Below, in pieces: positions 8,026-15,232 of a stretch of DNA of 52,199 nt. The position numbers and the translations under genes are program-made. The DNA is taken from the NCBI GenBank assembly GCA_017454585.1, contig JAFTCU010000352.1:1-52199 (forward strand), read 5' to 3'. Numbering within the stretch: position 1 is the first letter of the stretch; each line of letters starts with the position of its first letter. The notes under the pieces were generated by a model, which searched no databases, was not told the DNA's origin, and saw only the letters and a list, made by a program, of their open reading frames with translations. The DNA is from Thermoguttaceae bacterium. Lineage in GTDB: Bacteria > Planctomycetota > Planctomycetia > Pirellulales > Thermoguttaceae.

Positions 8026-9636
8026 TCATTCCACGGGGGCTTTCAGGCCGGTCGCGGGGCCAGACGGGGCCACAACTGGCGGAAGAGCCGGCGGAAGGGT
8101 CGGTGTTACGCTCTCTTCCGGTTTTTGGGTTCCCTGTGTATTCCAGACCGAATCGGAAAGAACCTGAACGTTCGCGCGCTGGAACTCCTCACGAGTCATT
8201 CCAAGCATCTCCGGAGTCACGACTCCCGAACTGTCAGGCGCCGCCTGTTTCAGATTGCCACGGCAACCTGCTTGAGGGGACTTGAGTACGGAAGGCGCTG
8301 TTGGCTGAACCGCTGGTTGAACAGCGGGTTGAGACGCAGGTCTCGCCGCGGGGGTCGTTGAAGGTGTAAGGACCGGCTGGGTCATGTAATAGTTCCCGCT
8401 CGGATACACCGTGGACGAATAATAACTGTTTGAGTACGAACCGTTATATGGAGTAATTCCCTTCGGCCAGGGGATGGGCTGTGACGTGCCGGAGTCTTTC
8501 TTCAAGGCTCCACGTAAACCGAGCAGTTCCGGATGCTGGGCCAGTTTCTCCGTCAGGACTTGAGCGTTGAAAAGGATGGGGTCAAGTTTTCGCGGCAATT
8601 CCGAAACAAGCGACATGGTTTGGGTCATTTTGTCGTACATGGTACGGTCATACAGAAGCAGTCCCAACGTCGTATCTTTTCGGTTGAGCGTTTCTGTGAA
8701 TGCGTCCATATTACGCAGGATATTCGTCAGGTTCGCGATCCACTTGCCCGTCACCTCCTGATCTGCGAAAGGTTCCGTAATTTTCTGAATATTGACCATG
8801 GAAGAATTCATGGTTCCAACGAGTGTTTCCACTCCTTCAATGGTCGTACTCATCCGTTCTGTCATGGAGGAAATGGTCGAGCTTGTGAGCTGGATCGTGT
8901 TCTTCATTTCATCAAGCGTTTGATCCACTTTTTCCATGGTCATCGGCAGATGCTCCGTCGCTTCACGAAGGTTTGTCACCGAGGTTTGAATATTTGTGCA
9001 AAACTCATCGTCCAGGATTTTCGAGAAATTTGTGACGATCGTAGAGGAATGTGACGTAATATTCCTCGCGTTGATCATGATGTCCTTCACATTGGCACGA
9101 TTTTCCTCCAGCATATCGTTGGTAGTCGTGGCGACCTGAGTCAGTTTTGTCGCCGCGTCAGTCACATCATCAATCGCAACAGTCAGTTTTTCCTGCATTT
9201 GCGCCACGAGCATCGTCGGGTCGACCATGGTTTGCCCGTAAATCAGTTCTCCGGGTTTAATTTCCGTGTGTGGGTGATCTCCTTCCGCATTTTTCGGAAG
9301 TGTAATCATACGCAGCGACGCGTCTCCCAATAACGTGGAAGTAAGGTGACATTCCTGGTCGTGATAGAGTTTATGGTCGTTGAAAATACGTGCGGTAATA
9401 AGGACACCTTTTCCCGGAACCAGCTCCACCTTGGCAACACGTCCAATCAGGATCCCGCTCTGATAGATCGGAGTATATTCCACTACGTTGGGAGCGTCCA
9501 CAAGCTGGATCTTGATCGTGTAGCTCGAAATCGAAAACTTTTCCCGGGAACCAAGGGCTGAGAGAAATATTATAATAATCACGATACTCAGCACCACGGC
9601 GGCACCCAGACGCAATTTCATTGTACGTTCGTTCAT
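8026..9636 (-). CDS. mlaD: MCE-domain lipid transport protein (MlaD-like)
   Basis: Periplasmic substrate-binding part of an Mla-type ABC system that moves phospholipids between the two membranes. The start is taken at 9636 because AGGAG lies eight bases upstream; a TTG at 9660 would add eight residues and overlap mlaF. One N-terminal membrane anchor (AAVVLSIVIIIIFLSAL) is followed by a single MCE domain (about residues 30-115: YQSGILIGRVAKVELVPGKG). A long helical region of about 250 residues rich in Thr/Met/Asn follows, as in long MCE proteins that form a tube. The last 150 residues are Pro/Ser/Gln-rich and probably disordered. It is third in the operon mlaE-mlaF-mlaD. Confidence 0.88.
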   Translation of the reverse strand: MNERTMKLRLGAAVVLSIVIIIIFLSALGSREKFSISSYTIKIQLVDAPNVVEYTPIYQSGILIGRVAKVELVPGKGVLITARIFNDHKLYHDQECHLTSTLLGDASLRMITLPKNAEGDHPHTEIKPGELIYGQTMVDPTMLVAQMQEKLTVAIDDVTDAATKLTQVATTTNDMLEENRANVKDIMINARNITSHSSTIVTNFSKILDDEFCTNIQTSVTNLREATEHLPMTMEKVDQTLDEMKNTIQLTSSTISSMTERMSTTIEGVETLVGTMNSSMVNIQKITEPFADQEVTGKWIANLTNILRNMDAFTETLNRKDTTLGLLLYDRTMYDKMTQTMSLVSELPRKLDPILFNAQVLTEKLAQHPELLGLRGALKKDSGTSQPIPWPKGITPYNGSYSNSYYSSTVYPSGNYYMTQPVLTPSTTPAARPASQPAVQPAVQPTAPSVLKSPQAGCRGNLKQAAPDSSGVVTPEMLGMTREEFQRANVQVLSDSVWNTQGTQKPEESVTPTLPPALPPVVAPSGPATGLKAPVE

Positions 9637-9656
9637 TGCATGTACTCCTGCGGAGT

Positions 9657-10436
9657 TCAAACTTCATTCAGTCTCTCGGACCCGTCTCCGAAGACAAAAT
9701 TGTGAATTCGTGAGTCCGTGCTCTCTTCTATCAGTTTCGCGGGACCATTATACAAAATCTGTGATTCGTTCGGTTTCAGGCGTGCCGTTGGATAAAGCAT
9801 AACCACCCGGTCCGCCACGTTTCTGACAGTCGTCATATCGTGGGTCACAATGACACTCGTGATCGCGTAGGTTTCCGCCATCCTCTGCATCAGCCGATTG
9901 ATCACGTCTGTCATAATCGGGTCCAAGCCGGTCGTTGGTTCATCGTAAAGGACGATTTTCGGGTGCAGGACCAACGCTCGGGCGATTCCCACACGCTTTC
10001 GCATCCCCCCGGAAAGTTCCGCCGGATGTTTGGACAAAATATTCGTCGAAAGCCCTACTTCACCCAGCAGTTTCAACACAGTGGTCATCATTTCCTGGCG
10101 CGACTGTTTTGTATGTTGAAGCATCGGGAAAAGCAGGTTTTCCTCAATCGTCATGGAATCGAAAAGCGCCGCCATCTGGAATACAAAACCATAATTGGTA
10201 CGGACTTTGGTCAGTTCCGCCTCAGTCAGTTTTCCAAGCTCCGCGCCTTCAAAAACGACGCGTCCCCAGGTCGGCCGGATCAGGTCCATGAGGGTTTTCA
10301 GCAAAACCGTCTTTCCACACCCGCTCTCACCAATCACCGCAAGGGTTTCGCCCGCTGAAATGTCGAACGAAATATCCCGGAGTACGGTCTGGTAACCAAA
10401 CGTCACGGTCAGGTTTTGAACGGAAAGGAGGGACAT
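9657..10436 (-). CDS. mlaF: Mla-type ABC transporter ATPase
   Basis: Cytoplasmic ATPase that powers the Mla lipid transporter. The 259 residues contain Walker A GESGCGKT (36-43), the ABC signature LSGGM (141-145) and Walker B ILYDE with catalytic Glu166, then TTGLDP. The stop codon is 20 bases before the mlaD start. Upstream there is no Shine-Dalgarno sequence: the bases before the ATG are an arm of the 7-bp repeat element (10445-10560), so translation may rely on coupling or on an unstructured AU-rich leader. Confidence 0.93.
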   Translation of the reverse strand: MSLLSVQNLTVTFGYQTVLRDISFDISAGETLAVIGESGCGKTVLLKTLMDLIRPTWGRVVFEGAELGKLTEAELTKVRTNYGFVFQMAALFDSMTIEENLLFPMLQHTKQSRQEMMTTVLKLLGEVGLSTNILSKHPAELSGGMRKRVGIARALVLHPKIVLYDEPTTGLDPIMTDVINRLMQRMAETYAITSVIVTHDMTTVRNVADRVVMLYPTARLKPNESQILYNGPAKLIEESTDSRIHNFVFGDGSERLNEV

Positions 10437-10444
10437 AATTAAAA

Positions 10445-10560
10445 CGAATAACGAATAATGAATAATGAATAACGAATAATGAATCTTGAACCAGGAACAG
10501 TGAAGGCTATTTCATTAAAGAGCCTTTTCATTATTCGTTATTCGTTATTCGTTATTCATT
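10445..10560. repeat. Inverted repeat built of 7-bp units (yGAATAA)
   Basis: The left arm (10445-10485) is five tandem 7-mers CGAATAA or TGAATAA plus a partial one. The right arm (10528-10560) holds the reverse complement of the same unit, about five copies. The two arms could pair over more than 30 bp, with a nested hairpin AAGGCT/AGCCTT (10503-10508, 10521-10526) at the tip. It fills the whole gap between mlaE and mlaF and reaches to within nine bases of the mlaF start, ending about two bases before the mlaE stop. It differs in unit sequence from the 3798-3896 element but shares the 7-bp period and the mirrored layout. Confidence 0.8.
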
Positions 10561-10561
10561 G

Positions 10562-12211
10562 CTACAGTTGTCTCGGCATGTGCGGGAAAATCAGGCTTTC
10601 GACTGACTCGAACAACGTACCGAGCGCGAGGTCCTGGAGCAGGATGAAAACAAACGAAAAAACAAATGCTTCCGTCGCGGCACGTCCTACTCCTTGCGCA
10701 CCTGCACGGCTATTGAATCCCCGGTGGCATCCAATCAGGCCGATGGTCGCACCGAAGAAAAAACTTTTGAATATTCCCAGCAAAATATCCGGTTCCCCAA
10801 CGATTTTATTGGAGTTCGACAGATAAAAATGCCAGTCTATATGATAAATCCATACGGAAAAATAGGCACCGCCCACGATCCCCATAAAGTCCGCGAAAAT
10901 GGTCAAAACCGGGATCAGCAGGACACACCCAAGGAACCGGGGAACTACCAGGTAGTGGATCGGGTTCACTCCCATACTTCCCAGTGCGTCGATCTGTTCC
11001 GTAACTCGCATCGTTCCCAATTCTGCCGCCATACTGCTTCCGATTCGTCCTGCAAGCATCGTTGCCGCGAGCACCGGCCCCAATTCACGGACAAGGGAAA
11101 GGTTGATCAGTGCGCCTATGCGTGTTTCAAGGTAAAAATCCTTTAACTGGTTGTAGCTCTGGACGGCCAGAACCATTCCGATAAATGTTCCAGTCAGCGC
11201 GATCACCGGCAGGCTCATGATCCCAATTTCGTACATACACGGCAAAAGTGTTCCGCGCCGCGTTCCCTGAAGGAGCCATACGAAAACGTTCCACACAAAC
11301 AGCGCAAAGTCGCCGATATTGTACAACCAGCCGGAAACCGTCTCGCCGACCCGAATCAGGTAGCGCACAAGCCAACTGTCCTGGAATTCGTCCTCTTCCT
11401 CTACGGCCTCTGCCACCGGCTCGGGAACAGGTTCCGCTTCGGGTTCCTGAATCTTTGCAGCAGTCAGTGGCAATACAACAGGTTCCGGTTCTACAAGAAC
11501 AGGTTCCGGGATTACCACGGGTTCCGGTTCCGGCACGGGTTCCGGTTCCGGCACGGGTTCCGGCTCTATTACGGGCACAGGCTCCGCCACAGGTTCAGGT
11601 TCCTGGACTGCCTGTTTCGCCAGCTCGGCCAAATGAGCCTCACGGGCTTTCCGGGCGAGTTCGGCCAACCGGGCGTCCTCTTCCTGCCAGGCGCGTGCCG
11701 CAAGACTGGCTTCTTCCTGAAAACGCTTCTCCCGGTTTTCTCTCGCAAGCGCCTTTAAACGCTCGGAACGGGACTCCATTCCCTCCGATGAAGGCTCTGA
11801 CGGAACGGTATTCACCAGGATATGTGCAGTTTTATCACGCAGTCTTGACTCGATTTCATCAAGAGTCTGCGCACCCAATTCATCACCCACGACAGGAATA
11901 TCCTTCGGAGGCACAAAATTCAGCCATTCTTCACTGGATTTCTCGTCCAACCGATTCACGTGAATCCTGGTTTCATCGAGACCTTCCAGCTCCGGGATGC
12001 CCGTGAAATTGGAATCCCAAGCCGTCAGCGGAGCGCGCATGACGATTTCGTCTTCCTGAACCGGGAGCGGCGGCTGTATATTTACCGAACCAAGCGGGCG
12101 AAGGATTTCCTTCGGTGGTTGTATCTTCGGGTCCGTACGTTCCTCCTCTGCAGCCGGCGGATTCACCGGTTTCGGCGGAATTTGATTTTTGTCTTGAGGA
12201 AAGTCGGCCAT
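10562..12211 (-). CDS. mlaE: MlaE-type permease with long Pro/Glu-rich N-terminal extension
   Basis: Inner-membrane permease of the Mla lipid transporter. The last ~270 of 549 residues are a complete MlaE domain (WLVRYLIRVGETVSGW, then SLVRELGPVLAATMLAGRIG, then GTMRVTEQIDALGSMGVNP). The first ~275 residues are extra. They include a charged Ala/Glu/Arg helix (about 160-195), then a run of Pro-Glu dipeptides (VPEPEPVPEPEP), encoded partly by an 18-bp DNA tandem repeat at 11517-11564. MlaE is usually about 260 residues. The extension ends in Asp/Glu-rich sequence before the first membrane segment. First gene of the operon mlaE-mlaF-mlaD. No clear ribosome site is seen at the ATG, so the exact start is less sure. 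Confidence 0.9.
   Translation of the reverse strand: MADFPQDKNQIPPKPVNPPAAEEERTDPKIQPPKEILRPLGSVNIQPPLPVQEDEIVMRAPLTAWDSNFTGIPELEGLDETRIHVNRLDEKSSEEWLNFVPPKDIPVVGDELGAQTLDEIESRLRDKTAHILVNTVPSEPSSEGMESRSERLKALARENREKRFQEEASLAARAWQEEDARLAELARKAREAHLAELAKQAVQEPEPVAEPVPVIEPEPVPEPEPVPEPEPVVIPEPVLVEPEPVVLPLTAAKIQEPEAEPVPEPVAEAVEEEDEFQDSWLVRYLIRVGETVSGWLYNIGDFALFVWNVFVWLLQGTRRGTLLPCMYEIGIMSLPVIALTGTFIGMVLAVQSYNQLKDFYLETRIGALINLSLVRELGPVLAATMLAGRIGSSMAAELGTMRVTEQIDALGSMGVNPIHYLVVPRFLGCVLLIPVLTIFADFMGIVGGAYFSVWIYHIDWHFYLSNSNKIVGEPDILLGIFKSFFFGATIGLIGCHRGFNSRAGAQGVGRAATEAFVFSFVFILLQDLALGTLFESVESLIFPHMPRQL
11517..11564 (-). repeat. 18-bp tandem repeat inside mlaE
   Basis: Two full copies of an 18-bp unit (ACGGGTTCCGGTTCCGGC, plus-strand reading; 11517-11534 and 11535-11552) and a 12-bp partial copy encode the Pro-Glu run of the permease extension. 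The copies are identical, which suggests recent slippage and possible length variation. Confidence 0.75.
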
Positions 12212-12245
12212 TTGGAAAAATGAATAAAAATCTGAAACCTGCGTT

Positions 12246-12283
12246 TTTACAGCCTGTATATAAAAACATACAAAAACTGTAAA
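12246..12283. promoter_or_regulatory. Inverted repeat in the mlaE/pfkB divergent region
   Basis: TTTACAG (12246-12252) and CTGTAAA (12277-12283) flank AT-rich DNA between the divergent mlaE and sugar kinase genes. On the minus strand TTTACA and a downstream TATATA could be a promoter with a short (15 bp) spacer. This could be an operator, but it is a weak call. The rest of 12212-12460 shows no gene. Confidence 0.3.
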
Positions 12284-12460
12284 GCTACTCTTCTATTTGT
12301 ATCGGTTAAACCGGTTTGGAGACTTGAGTAAAATTTAACGATTGTATTACTGCGGGGAGAAAAAAAAGAAAAATGAAATTTGCCCGGCAGTAAGTCGATG
12401 TGATTGAAAGATTTTTAGAGAATATTCATCCAATTAATAATATTGAATCAGGGGAATACC

Positions 12461-13369
12461 ATGCAGTCAAAAAAAGTTCTGGGTCTCGGCGAGCTGCTCT
12501 GGGACGTTTTTGAGGATTCACGCAAACCGGGAGGCGCACCGGCAAACGTCGCCTTCCAGTTAAATCAGCTCGGTCTGGCCGGGATCATCGCCTCCCGCGT
12601 CGGAGTGGACCCGCTTGGCGAGGAGATCACCCGGTTTCTTTCGGGAATGGGCCTTTCCACGGACTTCATCCAGACCGACGCAGGTCACCCGACCGGGACG
12701 GTCACGGTCCAGCTCGACGCCACGGGAACGCCTTCTTACACGATTCACGAAAACGTCGCGTGGGACTTTCTGGAACTCACCCCCGAGCTGGAAGCGCTCC
12801 TCCCGACCCTTTCCGCCGTCTGCTTCGGCACGTTGGCCCAGCGGGGAAAAACGACCCGCGAAACGATCCAGAAAATCCTTGATCGGGTCCCGGACGATTG
12901 TCTGAAAGTCTATGACGTGAACCTCCGCCAGGACTTTTTCAGCCGCGAGTTGCTGGAAACTTCGCTCCAAAAATCTAACGTGGCGAAAATGAACGACGGC
13001 GAGATGGAAGTCCTCAAGCCGGTTTTCGGTTTGCCGCAGGATCTCGCGCCGGTCGATTTCGCCCTGAACCTGTGCGAAAAGTACGGGCTGGCGGAAGTCT
13101 GCATCACGCGCGCCGAGAAAGGGTGCTTCCTCGTGCGGAAGGACGGTCAGACGGCCGACGTACCGGGTAAAATCGTCCAGGTGGCCGACACGGTGGGGAG
13201 CGGCGACTCCTTCTCTGCCGCCCTCATTTACACGATGCTCCGCGGCTCGGACATTCAGACGCAGGCTGAGTTTGCAAATGAAGTTGGAACGCTGGTCGCG
13301 ACCCGATCGGGCGGAATGCCACCGCTGCAGGAAGAACTGGCCGCCCTGAAAGCAAAATTTGGGCTTTGA
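12461..13369 (+). CDS. PfkB-family sugar kinase, probably fructokinase
   Basis: Phosphorylates a sugar with ATP in the cytoplasm; fructose is the likely substrate given the opening GLGELLWDVFEDSRKPGGAP, typical of fructokinases. The 302 residues include GGAPANVAFQLNQLG and RVGVDPLGEE, and the C-terminal PfkB signature DTVGSGDSFSAAL with its catalytic Asp. The ATG at 12461 follows AGGGGAA by a normal distance; an upstream TTG is not supported. RNase PH follows after a 57-base gap. Sugar specificity is an inference from overall similarity. Confidence 0.88.
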   Translation: MQSKKVLGLGELLWDVFEDSRKPGGAPANVAFQLNQLGLAGIIASRVGVDPLGEEITRFLSGMGLSTDFIQTDAGHPTGTVTVQLDATGTPSYTIHENVAWDFLELTPELEALLPTLSAVCFGTLAQRGKTTRETIQKILDRVPDDCLKVYDVNLRQDFFSRELLETSLQKSNVAKMNDGEMEVLKPVFGLPQDLAPVDFALNLCEKYGLAEVCITRAEKGCFLVRKDGQTADVPGKIVQVADTVGSGDSFSAALIYTMLRGSDIQTQAEFANEVGTLVATRSGGMPPLQEELAALKAKFGL

Positions 13370-13426
13370 GCTTTTGAACCCGTCCGTCCCTGACCACGCT
13401 CTGAATATTCAAGAAAGGAAAAACGA

Positions 13427-14140
13427 ATGCGCCCCGATGATCGCCCGACTGATGAACTTCGTCCCATCACCATCACGCACCATTTTACGAACAAAACGCC
13501 CGGAAGCATCCTGATCCGCGCCGGCGAAACGATGGTCCTCTGCACCGCCAGCATCTCGGACAAACTCCCGCCATGGATGAATCCCGAGGAACTTCGCGGC
13601 TGGGTGACGGCGGAATATTCCATGATGCCGGGAAGTACTTCACCCCGTAAATCCCGAGACCGGAACGGAAAAGTCGATGGTCGTTCCACCGAGATTCAGC
13701 GTCTGGTCGGGCGCAGCCTCCGCGCGGTGGTCGATCTGGAACTCCTCGGTCAGCGGCTCATCACGCTCGACTGCGATGTCCTGCAGGCCGACGGCGGCAC
13801 CCGTACGCTTTCCATCACCGGCTCGATGATCGCCCTGCTCGACGCACTGGAAACCATCCCGGAATTCGCGGGGAAGAAACCGGGCGATAAGGGTTTCCCG
13901 GTCAAAGACTACGCCGCTGCGGTGAGCGTCGGGCTGGTTGAGGGTGAACCTCGTCTGGACCTTTGCTACCTCGAGGACTCTGCCGCTGAGGTCGATATGA
14001 ACGTGGTCATGACCGCCGGCGGAAGGTTCATTGAGATTCAGGGGACTGGTGAGGAAGCGACTTTTGACGAAAAACAACTCACCAAGCTGCTGAAACTCGC
14101 CAAAAAAGGAATTGGAGAACTGGTAGAACTGGAGAAATAA
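13427..14140 (+). CDS. rph: Ribonuclease PH
   Basis: Phosphorolytic 3'-5' exoribonuclease that trims tRNA precursors. The 237 residues match the family throughout: RPDDRPTDELRPI at the N-terminus, GETMVLCTASI, the RSTEIQRLVGRSLRAVVD block and DCDVLQADGGTRT, which carries the catalytic Asp residues. AAGGA precedes the ATG. Length is normal. A short hairpin (GGAGA/TCTCC, 14131-14145) followed by a T-run lies at the stop codon. Confidence 0.95.
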   Translation: MRPDDRPTDELRPITITHHFTNKTPGSILIRAGETMVLCTASISDKLPPWMNPEELRGWVTAEYSMMPGSTSPRKSRDRNGKVDGRSTEIQRLVGRSLRAVVDLELLGQRLITLDCDVLQADGGTRTLSITGSMIALLDALETIPEFAGKKPGDKGFPVKDYAAAVSVGLVEGEPRLDLCYLEDSAAEVDMNVVMTAGGRFIEIQGTGEEATFDEKQLTKLLKLAKKGIGELVELEK

Positions 14141-14156
14141 TCTCCTGCCCTTTTTT
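14131..14156 (+). terminator. Weak terminator after rph
   Basis: GGAGA/TCTCC (five bp, overlapping the stop codon) is followed by TTTTTT. The stem is short, so some read-through into the pilin-like genes is possible. Confidence 0.35.
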
Positions 14157-14333
14157 ATTCTTTAAGGCGATTAGGGGCGCCGTGTATTAATATGCGCAAA
14201 ACGCGCAAACTTTTCCGGCACTGTTTTTTTTATTGACGCTTATACAATAGTTACACGATATACAATTTGAATTAGTATAAAATCCGATACCGCATAAGAG
14301 CATACGTTTTTTCGCGTGACGGAAAGGATTAAA

Positions 14334-14528
14334 ATGAAAAAATCAACAAAATTACGTCGCGGTTCACTCTCATTTGAGTGGATAGTCATTACAACGCTTT
14401 TGGTCATTGGGATGATTAGCGGTTTAGGTGCGTTGCGTAACTCCGTTGTCAAGAAACTGGACGATTTGACGACCAGTGTGGAAACCCTGAATACGGCAGC
14501 GGATCCGACCAATTCCTCCGGCGGTTGA
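14334..14528 (+). CDS. Small pilin-like membrane protein, copy 1
   Basis: A 64-residue protein starting at ATG 14334 behind GGAAAGGAT. It has a basic N-terminus (KKSTKLRRG), then SLSFEWIVITTLLVIGMISG, and a short hydrophilic tail. Arg-Arg-Gly followed by a glutamate five residues on, at the start of one hydrophobic helix, is the layout of a class III prepilin (Flp/TadE-like) cleavage site. I infer processing and membrane or pilus assembly; no homologue search was possible. First of three tandem paralogues. AT-rich promoter-like DNA with TATAAA near 14274 lies upstream. Confidence 0.75.
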   Translation: MKKSTKLRRGSLSFEWIVITTLLVIGMISGLGALRNSVVKKLDDLTTSVETLNTAADPTNSSGG

Positions 14529-14558
14529 TTCTGTTTCACTGAAAGAAAGGATGAAACC

Positions 14559-14750
14559 ATGAGAAAAAACCAGAAAAAACGCGGCGTTCTTTCATTTGAG
14601 TGGATTATATTGTGTGTGCTTTTAATCGTCGGAATTATGGGTGGTCTGGTCACAGCCAGAAATGCTTTTTTGAGCGAGATCGATGATACGATCGACGTCG
14701 TAAACCTGATTGACGCCAATTTCGTGACTTCTGATTCTGATGGAGGCTGA
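14559..14750 (+). CDS. Small pilin-like membrane protein, copy 2
   Basis: A 63-residue paralogue of its neighbours. Behind AAAGAAAGGATG it starts MRKNQKKRG, then VLSFEWIILCVLLIVGIMGG and an acidic tail (SEIDDTIDVVNLIDANF). The conserved core is [LS]FEWI followed by a 20-residue hydrophobic helix ending GG-x-x-x-A-R-N. It has a cysteine in the helix, absent in the other two. Gap to copy 1 is 30 bases; copy 3 begins one base past its stop codon. Confidence 0.75.
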   Translation: MRKNQKKRGVLSFEWIILCVLLIVGIMGGLVTARNAFLSEIDDTIDVVNLIDANFVTSDSDGG

Positions 14751-14751
14751 A

Positions 14752-14937
14752 ATGAAGCTGAACCCTAAAACGAAACCACGCCGCGGAACGCTGACGTTTG
14801 AGTGGATCGCTATTACGACGCTTTTGGTCATCGGTGTGATTAGCGCACTGGGAGCCTTGCGTACCGCACTGAATAACACCGCGGAAGTCATCCCCGACAA
14901 TATCTGCCATTTGAGCAGCGAACTGCCGGTAGATTAA
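14752..14937 (+). CDS. Small pilin-like membrane protein, copy 3
   Basis: A 61-residue paralogue. The start is ATG 14752, because GGAGG (14743-14747) precedes it at the right distance and lies inside the end of copy 2, so the two genes are translationally linked. Sequence: KLNPKTKPRRG, then TLTFEWIAITTLLVIGVISA and GALRTALNN. It is closer to copy 1 (shared ITTLLVIG and GALR) than to copy 2. A terminator follows directly. Confidence 0.75.
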   Translation: MKLNPKTKPRRGTLTFEWIAITTLLVIGVISALGALRTALNNTAEVIPDNICHLSSELPVD

Positions 14938-14943
14938 AAACCA

Positions 14944-14985
14944 AAGAGCGTCAAAAGATTGGCGCTCTTCGTCTTTCTTTTTCTC
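14944..14985 (+). terminator. Terminator of the pilin-like gene cluster
   Basis: The stem AAGAGCG (14944-14950)/CGCTCTT (14963-14969) is followed by a T-rich tract. It closes the three-gene unit. Confidence 0.7.
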
Positions 14986-15077
14986 GTTTGTCACCATCTT
15001 TTATGTTCCAGATCCCTGTTTCTGAAAAATATTCCAGTCTTTTTGCAAGAAATAGACCAAAATTTGGACTCTCCCCC

Positions 15078-15105
15078 TTGAAATGATTTAATAAAAGAGG
15101 ATAAT
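15078..15105 (+). promoter_or_regulatory. Sigma70-type promoter ahead of the acidic protein gene
   Basis: TTGAAA (15078-15083) and GATAAT (15100-15105) are spaced by 16 bases. A transcript from about 15112 would have a 120-nt leader before the ATG at 15233. Confidence 0.65.
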
Positions 15106-15111
15106 GGAATC

Positions 15112-15232
15112 AAGAAAAAATAGAATAAAAATTTCGGAGTCGGTGGACTCCTCCAAGGAATAGCGTTTTGCTCCCCATGAAGGTTTCGGAGAGCAGCCCA
15201 AATCATTAATTTCATAATTTCCCTTTTTTATT
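15112..15232 (+). other. Structured 5' leader or small RNA candidate
   Basis: Downstream of a good promoter lie two hairpins: GGAGTC-GGTG-GACTCC (six bp, four-base loop) and TGCTCCCC/GGAGAGCA (one mismatch) a little later, ending in a pyrimidine/T-rich stretch directly before the ATG. No Shine-Dalgarno sequence precedes the start codon. It may be a regulatory leader of the acidic protein, or a separate small RNA. It matches no riboswitch or known RNA that I can recognise. Confidence 0.4.

Noticed and set aside
10445..10560. A CRISPR-like array
   Set aside because: The units are only 7 bp, contiguous without spacers and mirrored; no cas gene is present.
11248..12006. A 252-codon plus-strand frame opposite the mlaE extension
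   Set aside because: It is the complement of the Pro/Glu repeat, which gives a stop-free low-complexity frame. No start signal.
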